A stretch of DNA of 64,000 nucleotides from Desulfobacterales bacterium (GTDB lineage: Bacteria; Desulfobacterota; Desulfobacteria; Desulfobacterales; JAAELO01). The translations under genes and the position numbers were made by a program. Position 1 is the first letter of the stretch; the number at the start of each line of letters is the position of its first letter. The notes beneath the pieces are model-generated. The model was not told the DNA's origin. It was given only the letters and a program-made list of their open reading frames with translations, and searched no databases. Shown here in pieces: positions 27,515-36,066 of the stretch. The stretch covers positions 1 through 64,000 of the forward strand of contig JAAELO010000297.1 in assembly GCA_024226555.1 (NCBI GenBank). Direction: 5' to 3'.

Positions 27515-30500
27515 ATGATTCGGTTTTTTGGAGGCCATCCAACAGCAGCAAATCTAATGATGTTAGTATTAGTTATTATTGGTATTATCAGCTTACCAAC
27601 CCTTAAAAGAGAAACTTTTCCAGAATTTTCAGCAGATATGATTCAGGTTTCAGTAATCTACCCTGGAGCAACTGCAGAAGATATTGAAGAATCAATCTGT
27701 AAGCGAATTGAAGATGCTGTGGATATGGTTAACTATGTTCAGGAAGTACGTTCTGAAGCTAAAGAAGGTATTGGAATTGTTACTATAGAGATGGAAGAGG
27801 GACGAAATTTTCAGACTTTTATTAATGACATAAAAACTGAAGTGGAAGCCATATCTGACTTTCCTGATGAAGCTGATGTTCCAATTATCAGAGAGATTGG
27901 AACAACTGATCCTGTTGTTTCTATTGCAGTTACAGGCCCCATGTCACTTCCAGACCTCAAAGCTTATTGTGAAGATCTTAAAAAGAGGCTTGGTAGAGAA
28001 AATGGCGTTTCCATGGTGAAAATAAGTGGATTTTCAGACCATCAGATTAGAATCACTATACCAACTCAGACTTTAATGCAGTATGGTTTGTCTCTTGATC
28101 AGATAGTTGGTGTTATAAAATCCCAAAGTGTCAGCCTTCCCGGAGGTGCAATTGAAGCTCTTGATCAGGAAGTTACCATAAGATTTGTTGATGAACGTAA
28201 ATCCCCTGAATCTTTTCAGGACCTCATAGTTGTTTCAAGCAGTTCCGGTGCTGAAATAAAACTTGGAGAGATTGCCGAAATTCACGATCTTTTTGAACTC
28301 ACTGAAGAGAAGTATCTGTTTGATGGAAAAAGGGCAGGACTTATTCAAATCTCAAAGACTAAATCTCAGGATGCTCTCAATGTATTGGCTGCTGCAAAAA
28401 TGTTCTTTGAAAAAGAGAATCAGAGAAAACCACCTAATGTTAAATTTTCTTTTACCCAGGATGCGACTTCTGTTGTTAAAGACAGACTTCAGATGCTGTT
28501 TACAAATGGGTGGCAGGGACTTCTTCTTGTTTTTTTCACACTCTGGTTGTTTTTTAATTTCAAATTATCATTCTGGGTTGCAATGGGTCTTCCTGTTTCC
28601 TTTATGGGTGCTTTTTTCTTTCTTTCTTATATAGGCTACTCAATCAATATGTTAAGCATGGTTGGACTTCTGCTGGTACTTGGTTTAATGATGGATGATG
28701 CAATTGTTATTGCAGAAAATGTTGCAACACACCTTGCAAAGGGAAAATCTGCGTTAAGAGCTGCTGTTGAAGGTACAATAGAAGTAAAAAATGGTGTAAT
28801 GTCATCGTTTCTTACCACACTTTGTATCTTTGGCCCACTCACATATATAACAGGCTCTATTGGTAAAGTGTTGAAAGTTGTGCCTGTGGTAATGCTCATC
28901 GTTCTTGCTGTTAGTATTGTTGAAGCATTTTGCATTCTTCCCAACCATCTTAGTCATTCACTTAAGGATTATGATCCTGATAGTCGAAATTCTTTGAGAA
29001 AATGGTTTGATGAGAAAATTGAATGGATAAGAGAAGATGTTGTTGGAAAACTCACTGACAAAGCAGTAAAATTTCGATACTTTACTTTGACTATAGTAAT
29101 CAGTAGTTTCATTTTTTCCATAGGAATGATGCCATCTGGTATTCTTAAATTTAAGGCATTTCCTGCAATTGATGGAGATATTATAGAAGCTAAAATCCTT
29201 CTGCCACAGGGAACTCCATTAAAGAAAACAGAGATGTTTGTAGAAAAAATGTTAATTGCTCTTGGTGAGGTAAACAAAGAGTTTAAACCAAATCAGCCCG
29301 ATAATAAAAACCTTGTAACCCATACAGCTGTTTATTACAATAAAAATACAGCTGCACATGAAGTAGGGTCACATGTAGCAACTCTTACAGTAGACTTGTT
29401 AAGTGCAGAAGTTCGAAAAGCAAAAATTGATGATATTTTAAATCTGTGGCGAACAAAAATTGGTGTTTTACCTGATGTACTTCAGTTAAAATTTGGAGAA
29501 CCCTCTTTTGGACCCGCTGGAAACCCACTTGAAATAAGACTTAGAGCCGATAATCTTAATGAATTGATGGAGGCTTCATATGAGGTACAGAGCTGGCTTA
29601 AAAATCTTCGGGGTGTTTCTGATATCTCTGATGATTTAAGACCTGGAAAACCAGAGATACAGATAAAGATGAAAGAGGGTGCAGCTAGTCTTGGTTTAAA
29701 TGCACTGACAATTGCAAGCCAACTAAGAAGTGCCTTTTATGGAAAGACAGCAAGCACAATTCAGGTAGGATCAGAATCCTATGAAATAGATGTAAAACTG
29801 CCACAGGTAGATCAAAACAGCCTGGCTGACCTTGATTACTTCCATGTAACCTTACCAGATGGAAAACAAGTTCCCTTGAGTGCTGTTGCTACCTTAAAAT
29901 CAGGAAGAGGTTATGCAAGAATTGCTGTTGTTGACGGACAAAGAACAGTAACAGTAACAGGTGATGTGGATACAGAGGTTGCTAATGTGGCTGAGATTGT
30001 TGCTCTTTTTAGTAAAGAGTTTTTGCCACAATTTTTAAAGAAATATCCTAATATCAGAGTTACTCAGGAGGGAGAATCTAAAGAGGGTGCTAAAACAGGT
30101 AAATCTTTAATCAGGGGATTTATAATTGGACTAATTGGTGTTTTTATACTTCTTAGCTTTCAATTCAGAAGTTATGTTGAACCTCTGGTTGTTATGATCG
30201 CTATTCCATTAGGAATGATTGGGGTTGTATGGGGGCATCTGTTAATGGGACTTGACCTGTCAATGCCAAGTCTGCTTGGATTTGCCTCCCTTGCAGGTGT
30301 GGTGGTAAATGATTCAATACTTCTTGTTGAATTTATAAAACTCAGGAGAAATGAGGGCGTATCTGTTTCAATTGCATCTGTTATGGCAGGAAGAGACAGG
30401 TTTCGTGCTGTTATGTTGACTTCACTCACAACAATTACCGGGCTGATACCATTACTAATGGAAAAGAGTTTACAGGCTCAAATTCTAATTCCACTTGCAA

Positions 30501-30622
30501 CAAGTATTGTTTTTGGACTAATGGCATCAACCTGTCTGGTTCTTGTTGTAATACCAGCCCTTTATTCAATACTTGGTGATTTAGGATTAGCCACAAAAGT
30601 TGATATTGAACAGGAACTTTAA
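27515..30622 (+). CDS. RND-family efflux permease (HAE1-like)
   Basis: A 1035-aa inner-membrane proton-driven exporter with twelve membrane segments and two large periplasmic loops. Recognisable are the N-terminal PTLKRETFPEFSADM and VSVIYPGATAEDIEE, the proton-relay segment GLMMDDAIVIAEN in TM4, and LGFASLAGVVVNDSILLVEF in the C-terminal half. Length matches AcrB-type pumps. CGGAG precedes the ATG, 45 nt after the adaptor. Substrate not predictable; drugs, lipids or metabolites. Confidence 0.92.
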   Translation: MIRFFGGHPTAANLMMLVLVIIGIISLPTLKRETFPEFSADMIQVSVIYPGATAEDIEESICKRIEDAVDMVNYVQEVRSEAKEGIGIVTIEMEEGRNFQTFINDIKTEVEAISDFPDEADVPIIREIGTTDPVVSIAVTGPMSLPDLKAYCEDLKKRLGRENGVSMVKISGFSDHQIRITIPTQTLMQYGLSLDQIVGVIKSQSVSLPGGAIEALDQEVTIRFVDERKSPESFQDLIVVSSSSGAEIKLGEIAEIHDLFELTEEKYLFDGKRAGLIQISKTKSQDALNVLAAAKMFFEKENQRKPPNVKFSFTQDATSVVKDRLQMLFTNGWQGLLLVFFTLWLFFNFKLSFWVAMGLPVSFMGAFFFLSYIGYSINMLSMVGLLLVLGLMMDDAIVIAENVATHLAKGKSALRAAVEGTIEVKNGVMSSFLTTLCIFGPLTYITGSIGKVLKVVPVVMLIVLAVSIVEAFCILPNHLSHSLKDYDPDSRNSLRKWFDEKIEWIREDVVGKLTDKAVKFRYFTLTIVISSFIFSIGMMPSGILKFKAFPAIDGDIIEAKILLPQGTPLKKTEMFVEKMLIALGEVNKEFKPNQPDNKNLVTHTAVYYNKNTAAHEVGSHVATLTVDLLSAEVRKAKIDDILNLWRTKIGVLPDVLQLKFGEPSFGPAGNPLEIRLRADNLNELMEASYEVQSWLKNLRGVSDISDDLRPGKPEIQIKMKEGAASLGLNALTIASQLRSAFYGKTASTIQVGSESYEIDVKLPQVDQNSLADLDYFHVTLPDGKQVPLSAVATLKSGRGYARIAVVDGQRTVTVTGDVDTEVANVAEIVALFSKEFLPQFLKKYPNIRVTQEGESKEGAKTGKSLIRGFIIGLIGVFILLSFQFRSYVEPLVVMIAIPLGMIGVVWGHLLMGLDLSMPSLLGFASLAGVVVNDSILLVEFIKLRRNEGVSVSIASVMAGRDRFRAVMLTSLTTITGLIPLLMEKSLQAQILIPLATSIVFGLMASTCLVLVVIPALYSILGDLGLATKVDIEQEL

Positions 30623-30699
30623 AAAGTTATTTTTAAAAAAAATGTTAAACCTTTTTATTCTATTCAATAATGCTTCAAGTCTCAACACTGAGGTTGATA

Positions 30700-31080
30700 C
30701 TATGCACCACTAATTTTATTAATCTTATCTACTACATATTTGTGATCAACTTCTGATGATGGGAAAATATTATCAAAATTTGATTTGAGGTTTGCAAAGA
30801 ATATTTCCTTATCATCCTTTGTTATTTGTTTTATTTCTGCAAGGGCTTCTATATATTCACCTGAACCTTTTGCAATATCAATAGCAAGGTTATTAAGATT
30901 ATCTGCTACAAATCTATTTAATGAAGCGCGACTCCCTTTTTTGGAATATTCAGTTGTATATACTGATGATAATGTTGGGCTAAAAGTAATAGTTTGAGAC
31001 CTACTCAATCGTAATCCTGAAACGTAAGCAGCATAACTATTTGTGGTAACGATTAGTAGCATAACTAAACTATAATACAT
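30700..31080 (-). CDS. DUF3015-like exported protein, start possibly damaged
   Basis: A 126-aa protein. The C-terminal part (RFVADNLNNLAIDIAKGSGEY, then FFANLKSNFDNIFPS) matches the DUF3015 family pattern; the usual N-terminal Cys-containing segment is not obvious. The only good ribosome site (AAGGAA) serves an ATG at 31088 in another frame (MKKCIIV-stop). One more A in the six-A run would join that ATG to this ORF and give a signal peptide starting MKKMYYSLVM. So the gene is either slightly broken at its start or starts weakly at 31080. Confidence 0.5.
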   Translation of the reverse strand: MYYSLVMLLIVTTNSYAAYVSGLRLSRSQTITFSPTLSSVYTTEYSKKGSRASLNRFVADNLNNLAIDIAKGSGEYIEALAEIKQITKDDKEIFFANLKSNFDNIFPSSEVDHKYVVDKINKISGA

Positions 31081-31333
31081 TTTTTCATTATGAATTTTCC
31101 TTTTTAACTTCTTATACTTATAAATTTGGTTAAACTCAATTGTTTATTCAGCAATGACTATGCCATATGAGGATGTATTTGATTTTGTTATGGATTATGA
31201 GATGAGGCAGTTGTGTGAGCAAGTAAGTGTGCACTATGGAGGTATACGAAGTTTGCATTTAATGCTGTTTTATTAAATTGATTTTTCTGAGATTCTGGTT
31301 TCCCAATTATTTTAACCTACAAAAATGTTATTG

Positions 31334-31909
31334 TTAGTACTTTCGTACTTTAATTTCAGCTTGTTTGTTATAGGTTGGAACATCTATTCCCATCAGGTCA
31401 CTTAAAATATTTCGTTCTTTTTTTGTATATTTTAGACCATATTTTTGTTTTATTTGCATCCACTTTATAGCATACATTTGCCAGTAAGGCTTTATTGGTA
31501 ACCATTTAACAAAAGATTTATCTCCTTTAGCCTGATAAGCATTATCCTCAGTAGCTAACAGATTCTCTGGATCATTAGCAAAAGCTCTCTTCTTTTCCTT
31601 AGACCAATCAGCCCCTCCAGATCTCCACGCCTCTTTTAAAGGAACTATATGGTCAATATCCATATCAGAAGCTTTATAATAAGTTTTTCCGGTGTAAGGA
31701 CATATCCACTTACCTGAAACAACTTTACATTTCTTTTTTGTTTTGAATTTTAGTTTTCCCACATTATCCCGGATCAGTATTTCATGTCTTGTGTTCTGAC
31801 CGTCTTTATCTGCATCTATCCAATGTTTCCAGTTTTTCCTATTGTACTTTGCTGAGTAAGCAGAGGTTGAAATAAGGAGTATTAACATTGTTAGTAGTAG
31901 TTTTTTCAT
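31334..31909 (-). CDS. Secreted HNH-family nuclease
   Basis: A 191-aa protein with a signal peptide (about 1-19, SAYS). The HNH core is MDIDHIVPLKEAW (DIDH at 84-87) followed by DPENLLATEDNAYQAKGDKS (Asn near 116), as in the HNH nucleases of the DUF1524-like group. The two Cys at 61 and 70 flank a small hairpin. A secreted DNase for nutrient uptake, competition or defence is possible. It lies in the junction between the chromosome and the prophage and could belong to either. Confidence 0.8.
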   Translation of the reverse strand: MKKLLLTMLILLISTSAYSAKYNRKNWKHWIDADKDGQNTRHEILIRDNVGKLKFKTKKKCKVVSGKWICPYTGKTYYKASDMDIDHIVPLKEAWRSGGADWSKEKKRAFANDPENLLATEDNAYQAKGDKSFVKWLPIKPYWQMYAIKWMQIKQKYGLKYTKKERNILSDLMGIDVPTYNKQAEIKVRKY

Positions 31910-32014
31910 GATTTCCTATATTATTTTATAATATGAGCTTCTAAAAAGTTATACCTTTTATTTTATCTAATTTCAGCTAAAATTTTTGTTGCCTGATCAT
32001 TACCAAGTATTTAA

Positions 32015-32370
32015 TTATAATTGATGAACAACAAAAGTAACAACTCCAGATCTCAATATCTGATCCATCAATCGGAAAATATTTATCATTATCAGGAACC
32101 AGAGAAATCTTACCATCGATTTCCCTGTATCTTTTTACAGTGAAATCTCCATCTATAATAGCAATGACAACTTTCTTATCAACTGGCTAGATAGATCTAT
32201 CTACAATTAATATCATCATCATGAATACCGGCCCCGGTCATAGAATCACCAGAAACCCGAACATAAAATGTTGAAACCTCCCTTTTTATTAGCTCTTTAT
32301 TGAGGTCAAGGGGTTCAGCTATGAACTGGTGGTTTTCTGGTTCATAAAAATTTCCATCATTATTAGTCAT
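32015..32370 (-). pseudogene. umuD-like (S24 peptidase) pseudogene
   Basis: Reading from ATG 32370 gives FIAEPLDLNKELI and then FYVRVSGDSMTGAGIHDD, the UmuD cleavage and Ser-active-site region (Ser of SGDSM). The frame then breaks after DDDI by one lost base, continues as LIVDRSI-stop-PVDKK, VIAIIDGDFTVKR (active-site Lys) and LVPDN, and shifts again near 32045 into GVVTFVVHQL-stop. So it carries two frameshifts and an in-frame TAG. The intact protein would be about 118 aa, close to UmuD or a LexA-type C-terminal domain. Confidence 0.8.
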
Positions 32371-32422
32371 TATATTAGGATATCATATTAATGTGACAGA
32401 TGGGGGGGACACCTATAATATA

Positions 32423-32596
32423 TTAACCAAACTCTAAATACTCACCATTTTTAGCAGCAAGCCGACACCCTTCAATAAATTTCAAAGTCACTTCATGTAC
32501 ACTGCCAGTACCTTCAAGATGGCCTCCGGCAACGTAGTTGTCTGCTTTTGGTAAAACATATTTTTCAAGATCATCAGTGTAAGCCGACTCAATATA
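32423..32596 (-). pseudogene. Orphan C-terminal coding remnant
   Basis: 58 codons open from a TGA at 32597-32599 to a TAA at 32423, reading ESAYTDDLEKYVLPKADNY to EGCRLAAKNGEYLEFG. It has clean protein-like composition but no start codon. No family recognised. It is probably the tail of a gene truncated when the prophage or another element inserted. Confidence 0.5.
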
Positions 32597-32626
32597 TCAG
32601 AAAATTGAACAAATAAAATGAGAATT

Positions 32627-33418
32627 TTAAAACAATTCTAACTGTTGTTTTTCAATTTTAAAATTACTGATTAATAATTCAGTCACATCTTTTTGATTAT
32701 CCTTGGCCACAGTATATTTTAAATTTAATGTTTCAATATTGAACTCTTTATAAATTTCTCTGATCGCTTCATGGTCATTTATGCTTAAAAGAAACTTACC
32801 TTTTATATTCTTTAAATTTTCATTAATCTTTTCATAATCATCCAGACTATGAAAATTGTGTTTGTAAGTTGGTGCTTTATAATAAGGTGGATCCAGAAAA
32901 AAAAGAGAATCTGGTTTATCGTACCTATTTATAAGGTCAACATAATCTAAATTCTCAATAACAACTCGTGATAGTCTTAAATGAACTTCAGAAAGCTCCT
33001 CTTCCATTCTTATTAAATTAATTCTCGGCAAACTTTCTGGAACAACGCCAAATGTTCTATTTCGAACTCTACCTCCGAAGCATTGGCGTTGACAAAAATA
33101 ATATCTTGCAGCTTTTTGAATATCTGTCAACCCTCTTGTATCAAGTTGATCTTTCCAATCATTAAAGAATTCTCTTGATGATAGCATAAATTTGAATTGT
33201 TTTAAGAATTCTTCTAAATGGTTTTGAATCACTCTGTAGAATGCTATAAGTTCACCATCGAAATCATTTACAACTTCGTATTTTGATACAGGTTTTCTGA
33301 AGAATACCCATAAAGCTCCACCAAAGACTTCGATGTAAGATTTGTGATCTGGAAATCGTTCTATAATTTGATTTGATAATTTTGATTTTCCACCAATATA
33401 TGCGAATGGGCTGTCCAT
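32627..33418 (-). CDS. DNA adenine methyltransferase (Dam / D12 class)
   Basis: A 263-aa N6-adenine methyltransferase. SAM-binding motif I is YIGGKSKLSNQI and YIEVFGG (about 7-34); catalytic motif DPPY at 176-179. The intervening segment RYYFCQRQCFGG fits the D12 family target domain. It is the last gene of the prophage late cluster, in the place where Mu carries mom, and could protect phage DNA from restriction or alter host gene control. The target site cannot be read from sequence. Confidence 0.88.
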   Translation of the reverse strand: MDSPFAYIGGKSKLSNQIIERFPDHKSYIEVFGGALWVFFRKPVSKYEVVNDFDGELIAFYRVIQNHLEEFLKQFKFMLSSREFFNDWKDQLDTRGLTDIQKAARYYFCQRQCFGGRVRNRTFGVVPESLPRINLIRMEEELSEVHLRLSRVVIENLDYVDLINRYDKPDSLFFLDPPYYKAPTYKHNFHSLDDYEKINENLKNIKGKFLLSINDHEAIREIYKEFNIETLNLKYTVAKDNQKDVTELLISNFKIEKQQLELF

Positions 33419-33419
33419 T

Positions 33420-33551
33420 TGTCAGTTCCTTATTAATCTGGTATAAGAGTTCGTAATCGCTTGAGATCGTCTAATATTAGATGTTTGGTCTGTTAAGGCA
33501 GCCATTCGCCTTTAGATAGTTGGCGCTATCTAAAGGTGATCTCATTTCAAG
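33420..33551. other. Spacer with an 11-bp perfect hairpin upstream of the methylase gene
   Basis: CCTTTAGATAG (33509-33519) pairs with CTATCTAAAGG (33526-33536) around TTGGCG. No T-run follows on either strand. It may mark a processing or regulatory site between the tail genes and the methylase gene. Confidence 0.4.
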
Positions 33552-33665
33552 TCAGTTATCATCGAAAAGCCATACTAAGAAATTAATAAAACCTGTTATT
33601 AGAAAAGCTATTATCATCACGCAAACTGCTATTATAAGGCCTATCTTATAAAATAGTTTTTTCAT
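33552..33665 (-). CDS. Small single-pass membrane protein (37 aa), previously unlisted
   Basis: MKKLFYKIGLIIAV leads into one strongly hydrophobic segment (about 8-33) and an acidic end WLFDDN. It starts 8 nt after the stop of the tail-fibre-associated gene. The ribosome site is weak, so coupled translation from upstream is likely. Size and shape fit small phage membrane proteins, but no function is assigned. Confidence 0.5.
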   Translation of the reverse strand: MKKLFYKIGLIIAVCVMIIAFLITGFINFLVWLFDDN

Positions 33666-33673
33666 TTATTTTC

Positions 33674-34402
33674 TCAACTCATATTAAATTCAATATTATA
33701 GTTTTCGATTTCAACTGTTGTAGAAAGAGCGTTTATTTCTGTTTCAATTCTTTCCATTTCTTCAAATGTTTTTTTAACATGAATATTTGCTTCTTCGCCC
33801 ATCTTTACAATATCTGCATTAGTAACGTCTCTCCAACCTGAAAGAGTGTACCATTTAGTTATATCTGATGAACCGACATTGTCTTTAGCGAGAATATAAG
33901 CCCCTGTCACTTTGGTTTGACCAGCATCGTCAGTATCAAGATTAAAGTTATCACAAGAAATACCAGTGATCTCTATTCCAGATATTTCTATTTCCTTTCT
34001 GATTAGGGCTGCATCTTTAATTTTTTCTACTCTCATTTTTTCAATGTCAATTATCCAATTTTTGCCATCATGAGTGTCACTAAATTCAGGAGGTTCTGAT
34101 AATAAGGCTTCTTCTGGAACAACCTCATTGTATTCAGTTATTTTCCTTTTTAATCCTGATTTTTCATAGAATTCAGTTCCAATTAAATTTTCATGAATAA
34201 CCCAATTCCCTTCAACATTGTGATTACTTGGAACATTGCCTTCTTCATCAAGATACCTTGCAACTTGATTTCCTGGCACTTTTGGAGGTTCTTCTATTGT
34301 TTCAAAAGCTGCTATAATAGGTTCATTTTTATGATTTTTTGTATAGCAACTCTCTCTGATAAAAACCCCAGTTTCTCTATCATAAGAATAGCTCTTAAGC
34401 AT
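33674..34402 (-). CDS. Tail-fibre-associated protein with a DUF4376-like C-terminus
   Basis: A 242-aa protein. The last third (WYTLSGWRDVTNADIVKM, then a closing helix pair to about 235) resembles the DUF4376 domain found on phage tail-fibre proteins or assembly chaperones. The N-terminal SYSYDRETGVFIRE suggests a fibre-tip or chaperone role. It directly follows the tail-fibre gene, where Mu has its fibre chaperone U. Confidence 0.6.
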   Translation of the reverse strand: MLKSYSYDRETGVFIRESCYTKNHKNEPIIAAFETIEEPPKVPGNQVARYLDEEGNVPSNHNVEGNWVIHENLIGTEFYEKSGLKRKITEYNEVVPEEALLSEPPEFSDTHDGKNWIIDIEKMRVEKIKDAALIRKEIEISGIEITGISCDNFNLDTDDAGQTKVTGAYILAKDNVGSSDITKWYTLSGWRDVTNADIVKMGEEANIHVKKTFEEMERIETEINALSTTVEIENYNIEFNMS

Positions 34403-34412
34403 TATTTACTCC

Positions 34413-35507
34413 TTAAGTTTTTATGATGAATTGAACAGAAATATTTGTAGGTCTTGATTCACTTGATATATTAGGAGCTCCATTATTATCCTCTATTGGA
34501 CCAAATGAAGGATGGTCCTGACCTGCTCCATTTCCAGTACCTACTAAACCTGTGAATGGACTTCCGATCGTTTGTGAGTTATCAATAAATGTATTATGTT
34601 TATGGCCCCACATAGCTGAAGATTGTTTTGAACCAACATTATCACCAATAATACCAGATTTGTCTCTTGAGTCTCTATCTGGATCAGTATTTGAACCATT
34701 CGCCCAACCTCTCAAAAATTCACCTCTATAATCAGGCAATGAAAAGCTATCAATATCAACACTTCCATATTCAGTACCTATCACAGCAAAAAGATCTGCA
34801 TATGTAGTTCTTGAAACAGATGCACCATTGCAACTTAAAAAACCTTCTGGAACATTTGAAGTTGGCCAGGGAAGTACAATTCCAGATTGAGCAGCAATAA
34901 AAGATTTATTAGTAGCTTTATCGATTATTTCAAGAGTATTATTGGGTGTCAAACTTTCTATATTTCCACCTGCCTTTCTCCCAACAAAAGTATCTTCACC
35001 AACAAGTAGCATTTCAGGACTATTATCAATATTTGCTTTTAAAATTGAGTTTGCGGAAAAATCTTGTTTAATGACATTTCCTTCAGTAGAGATCTGAGCT
35101 GTTACATTTGAAGCATTACCTACTGCAATTAGAATATTAACAACTTCCTCAATTAAATTACCCTCTACTGGTAAATAATCAGCTTCATCCGTATAACAAT
35201 AATAAAATAAGATTTCACCCTCATCAGGATCTATGGCAAAAAGACCAATTTCTTTAACATAGAAACCACTTATAACTCCTGTATTATTATAGGTAACAGT
35301 AATTTTTGCATTAGAACCAGGAACATATTCCTTATTTTGAATATTTGCTGTAACTGACTGCGGATCTATTAAGCTTGTTAAATCAGATATTGAACCAGAT
35401 AGAGTTCCTTTGCCAATTTCAGCTCTTGAAATATTTATAACAGTTCCGGTTTGTGCTTTTGCAACCAAGGCAATTCCTGCAGCTGTTAATTCACATGTAT
35501 AGCTCAT
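34413..35507 (-). CDS. Tail fibre protein with collar domain
   Basis: A 364-aa protein. The N-terminus (ELTAAGIALVAKAQ, about 1-150) matches the phage tail-collar fibre (DUF3751) attachment domain. The middle has a linker; residues about 225-290 carry the collar domain (GFLSCNGASVSRTTY, LPDYRGEFLRGWANG). It ends in the typical SRPTNISVQFIIKT. It binds the baseplate by its N-terminus and would recognise the host surface. Start overlaps the upstream gene by 4 nt. Confidence 0.85.
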   Translation of the reverse strand: MSYTCELTAAGIALVAKAQTGTVINISRAEIGKGTLSGSISDLTSLIDPQSVTANIQNKEYVPGSNAKITVTYNNTGVISGFYVKEIGLFAIDPDEGEILFYYCYTDEADYLPVEGNLIEEVVNILIAVGNASNVTAQISTEGNVIKQDFSANSILKANIDNSPEMLLVGEDTFVGRKAGGNIESLTPNNTLEIIDKATNKSFIAAQSGIVLPWPTSNVPEGFLSCNGASVSRTTYADLFAVIGTEYGSVDIDSFSLPDYRGEFLRGWANGSNTDPDRDSRDKSGIIGDNVGSKQSSAMWGHKHNTFIDNSQTIGSPFTGLVGTGNGAGQDHPSFGPIEDNNGAPNISSESRPTNISVQFIIKT

Positions 35508-36064
35508 ATTATCTCCGACTTAAGGGTTTTTATTGTGTATTTTTGGATTAATGCTCCCTCAAATATTTCATTTTTATATTCACTATTCTTTCGAATAGAA
35601 TTCAATTTACTGCGAGCTGGTTTAAGCTCATTAATTTCTACTATAAGGTTCTTAAGCCTTTGATCATCAATATTTCCACCATCAGACTCAACTCTGAATT
35701 CAGCCCACTTTGTAGGATCTTCGGCTCTCAAATTAACAATTTCAGGATTATTAAAACCATAATCCTTCATCATATCTTTCATCGTTTTTTCAGTACCACC
35801 GCCAATACCTCTGGTGTAAGCGTTAGAGACTCGAATTCTATAGTCTGAAATAGGTTCATTTTCTCTTTGCAGGACTCCTCTGTTTTTACCGTGTTTCATA
35901 AGGTAATCTTCATCACAGAGTTCAGGAAAAAACTGTTTTCTAAGCCAGACAAAATCTGATGCAGCTTTATCAAGAGACTTTGATCCACCTTTAAGCAATA
36001 CTTCAATAGCATCCTGGGAAGATGTAAATATGAAATTGAGCTTTTTAAAATAGTTCCAAAGCAT
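35504..36064 (-). CDS. Baseplate/tail protein, Mu gp48-like
   Basis: A 186-aa protein in the position of Mu gp48 (DUF2313), between the baseplate J-like protein and the fibre. The middle (YRIRVSNAYTRGIGGGTEKTMKDMMKDYGF) has the family's conserved small domain. It is predicted to link baseplate wedge and fibre. Identification is mostly by order and length. Confidence 0.65.
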   Translation of the reverse strand: MLWNYFKKLNFIFTSSQDAIEVLLKGGSKSLDKAASDFVWLRKQFFPELCDEDYLMKHGKNRGVLQRENEPISDYRIRVSNAYTRGIGGGTEKTMKDMMKDYGFNNPEIVNLRAEDPTKWAEFRVESDGGNIDDQRLKNLIVEINELKPARSKLNSIRKNSEYKNEIFEGALIQKYTIKTLKSEII

Positions 36065-36066
36065 AT

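Noticed and set aside
28263-30429. Antisense and out-of-frame ORFs within the RND permease gene
   Set aside because: No ribosome sites and composition of frame shadows; the permease frame is clearly the coding one.
31154-31276. A 40-codon plus-strand ORF (MTMPYEDVFDFVMDY to MLFY)
   Set aside because: No ribosome site, no recognisable family, and it lies in a decayed region. It may be a remnant of a transposase-like gene, but I cannot support it.
33509-33536. The 11-bp hairpin as the prophage attachment or recombination site
   Set aside because: Mu-like phages do not use such sites; the methylase gene downstream still belongs to the phage layout.
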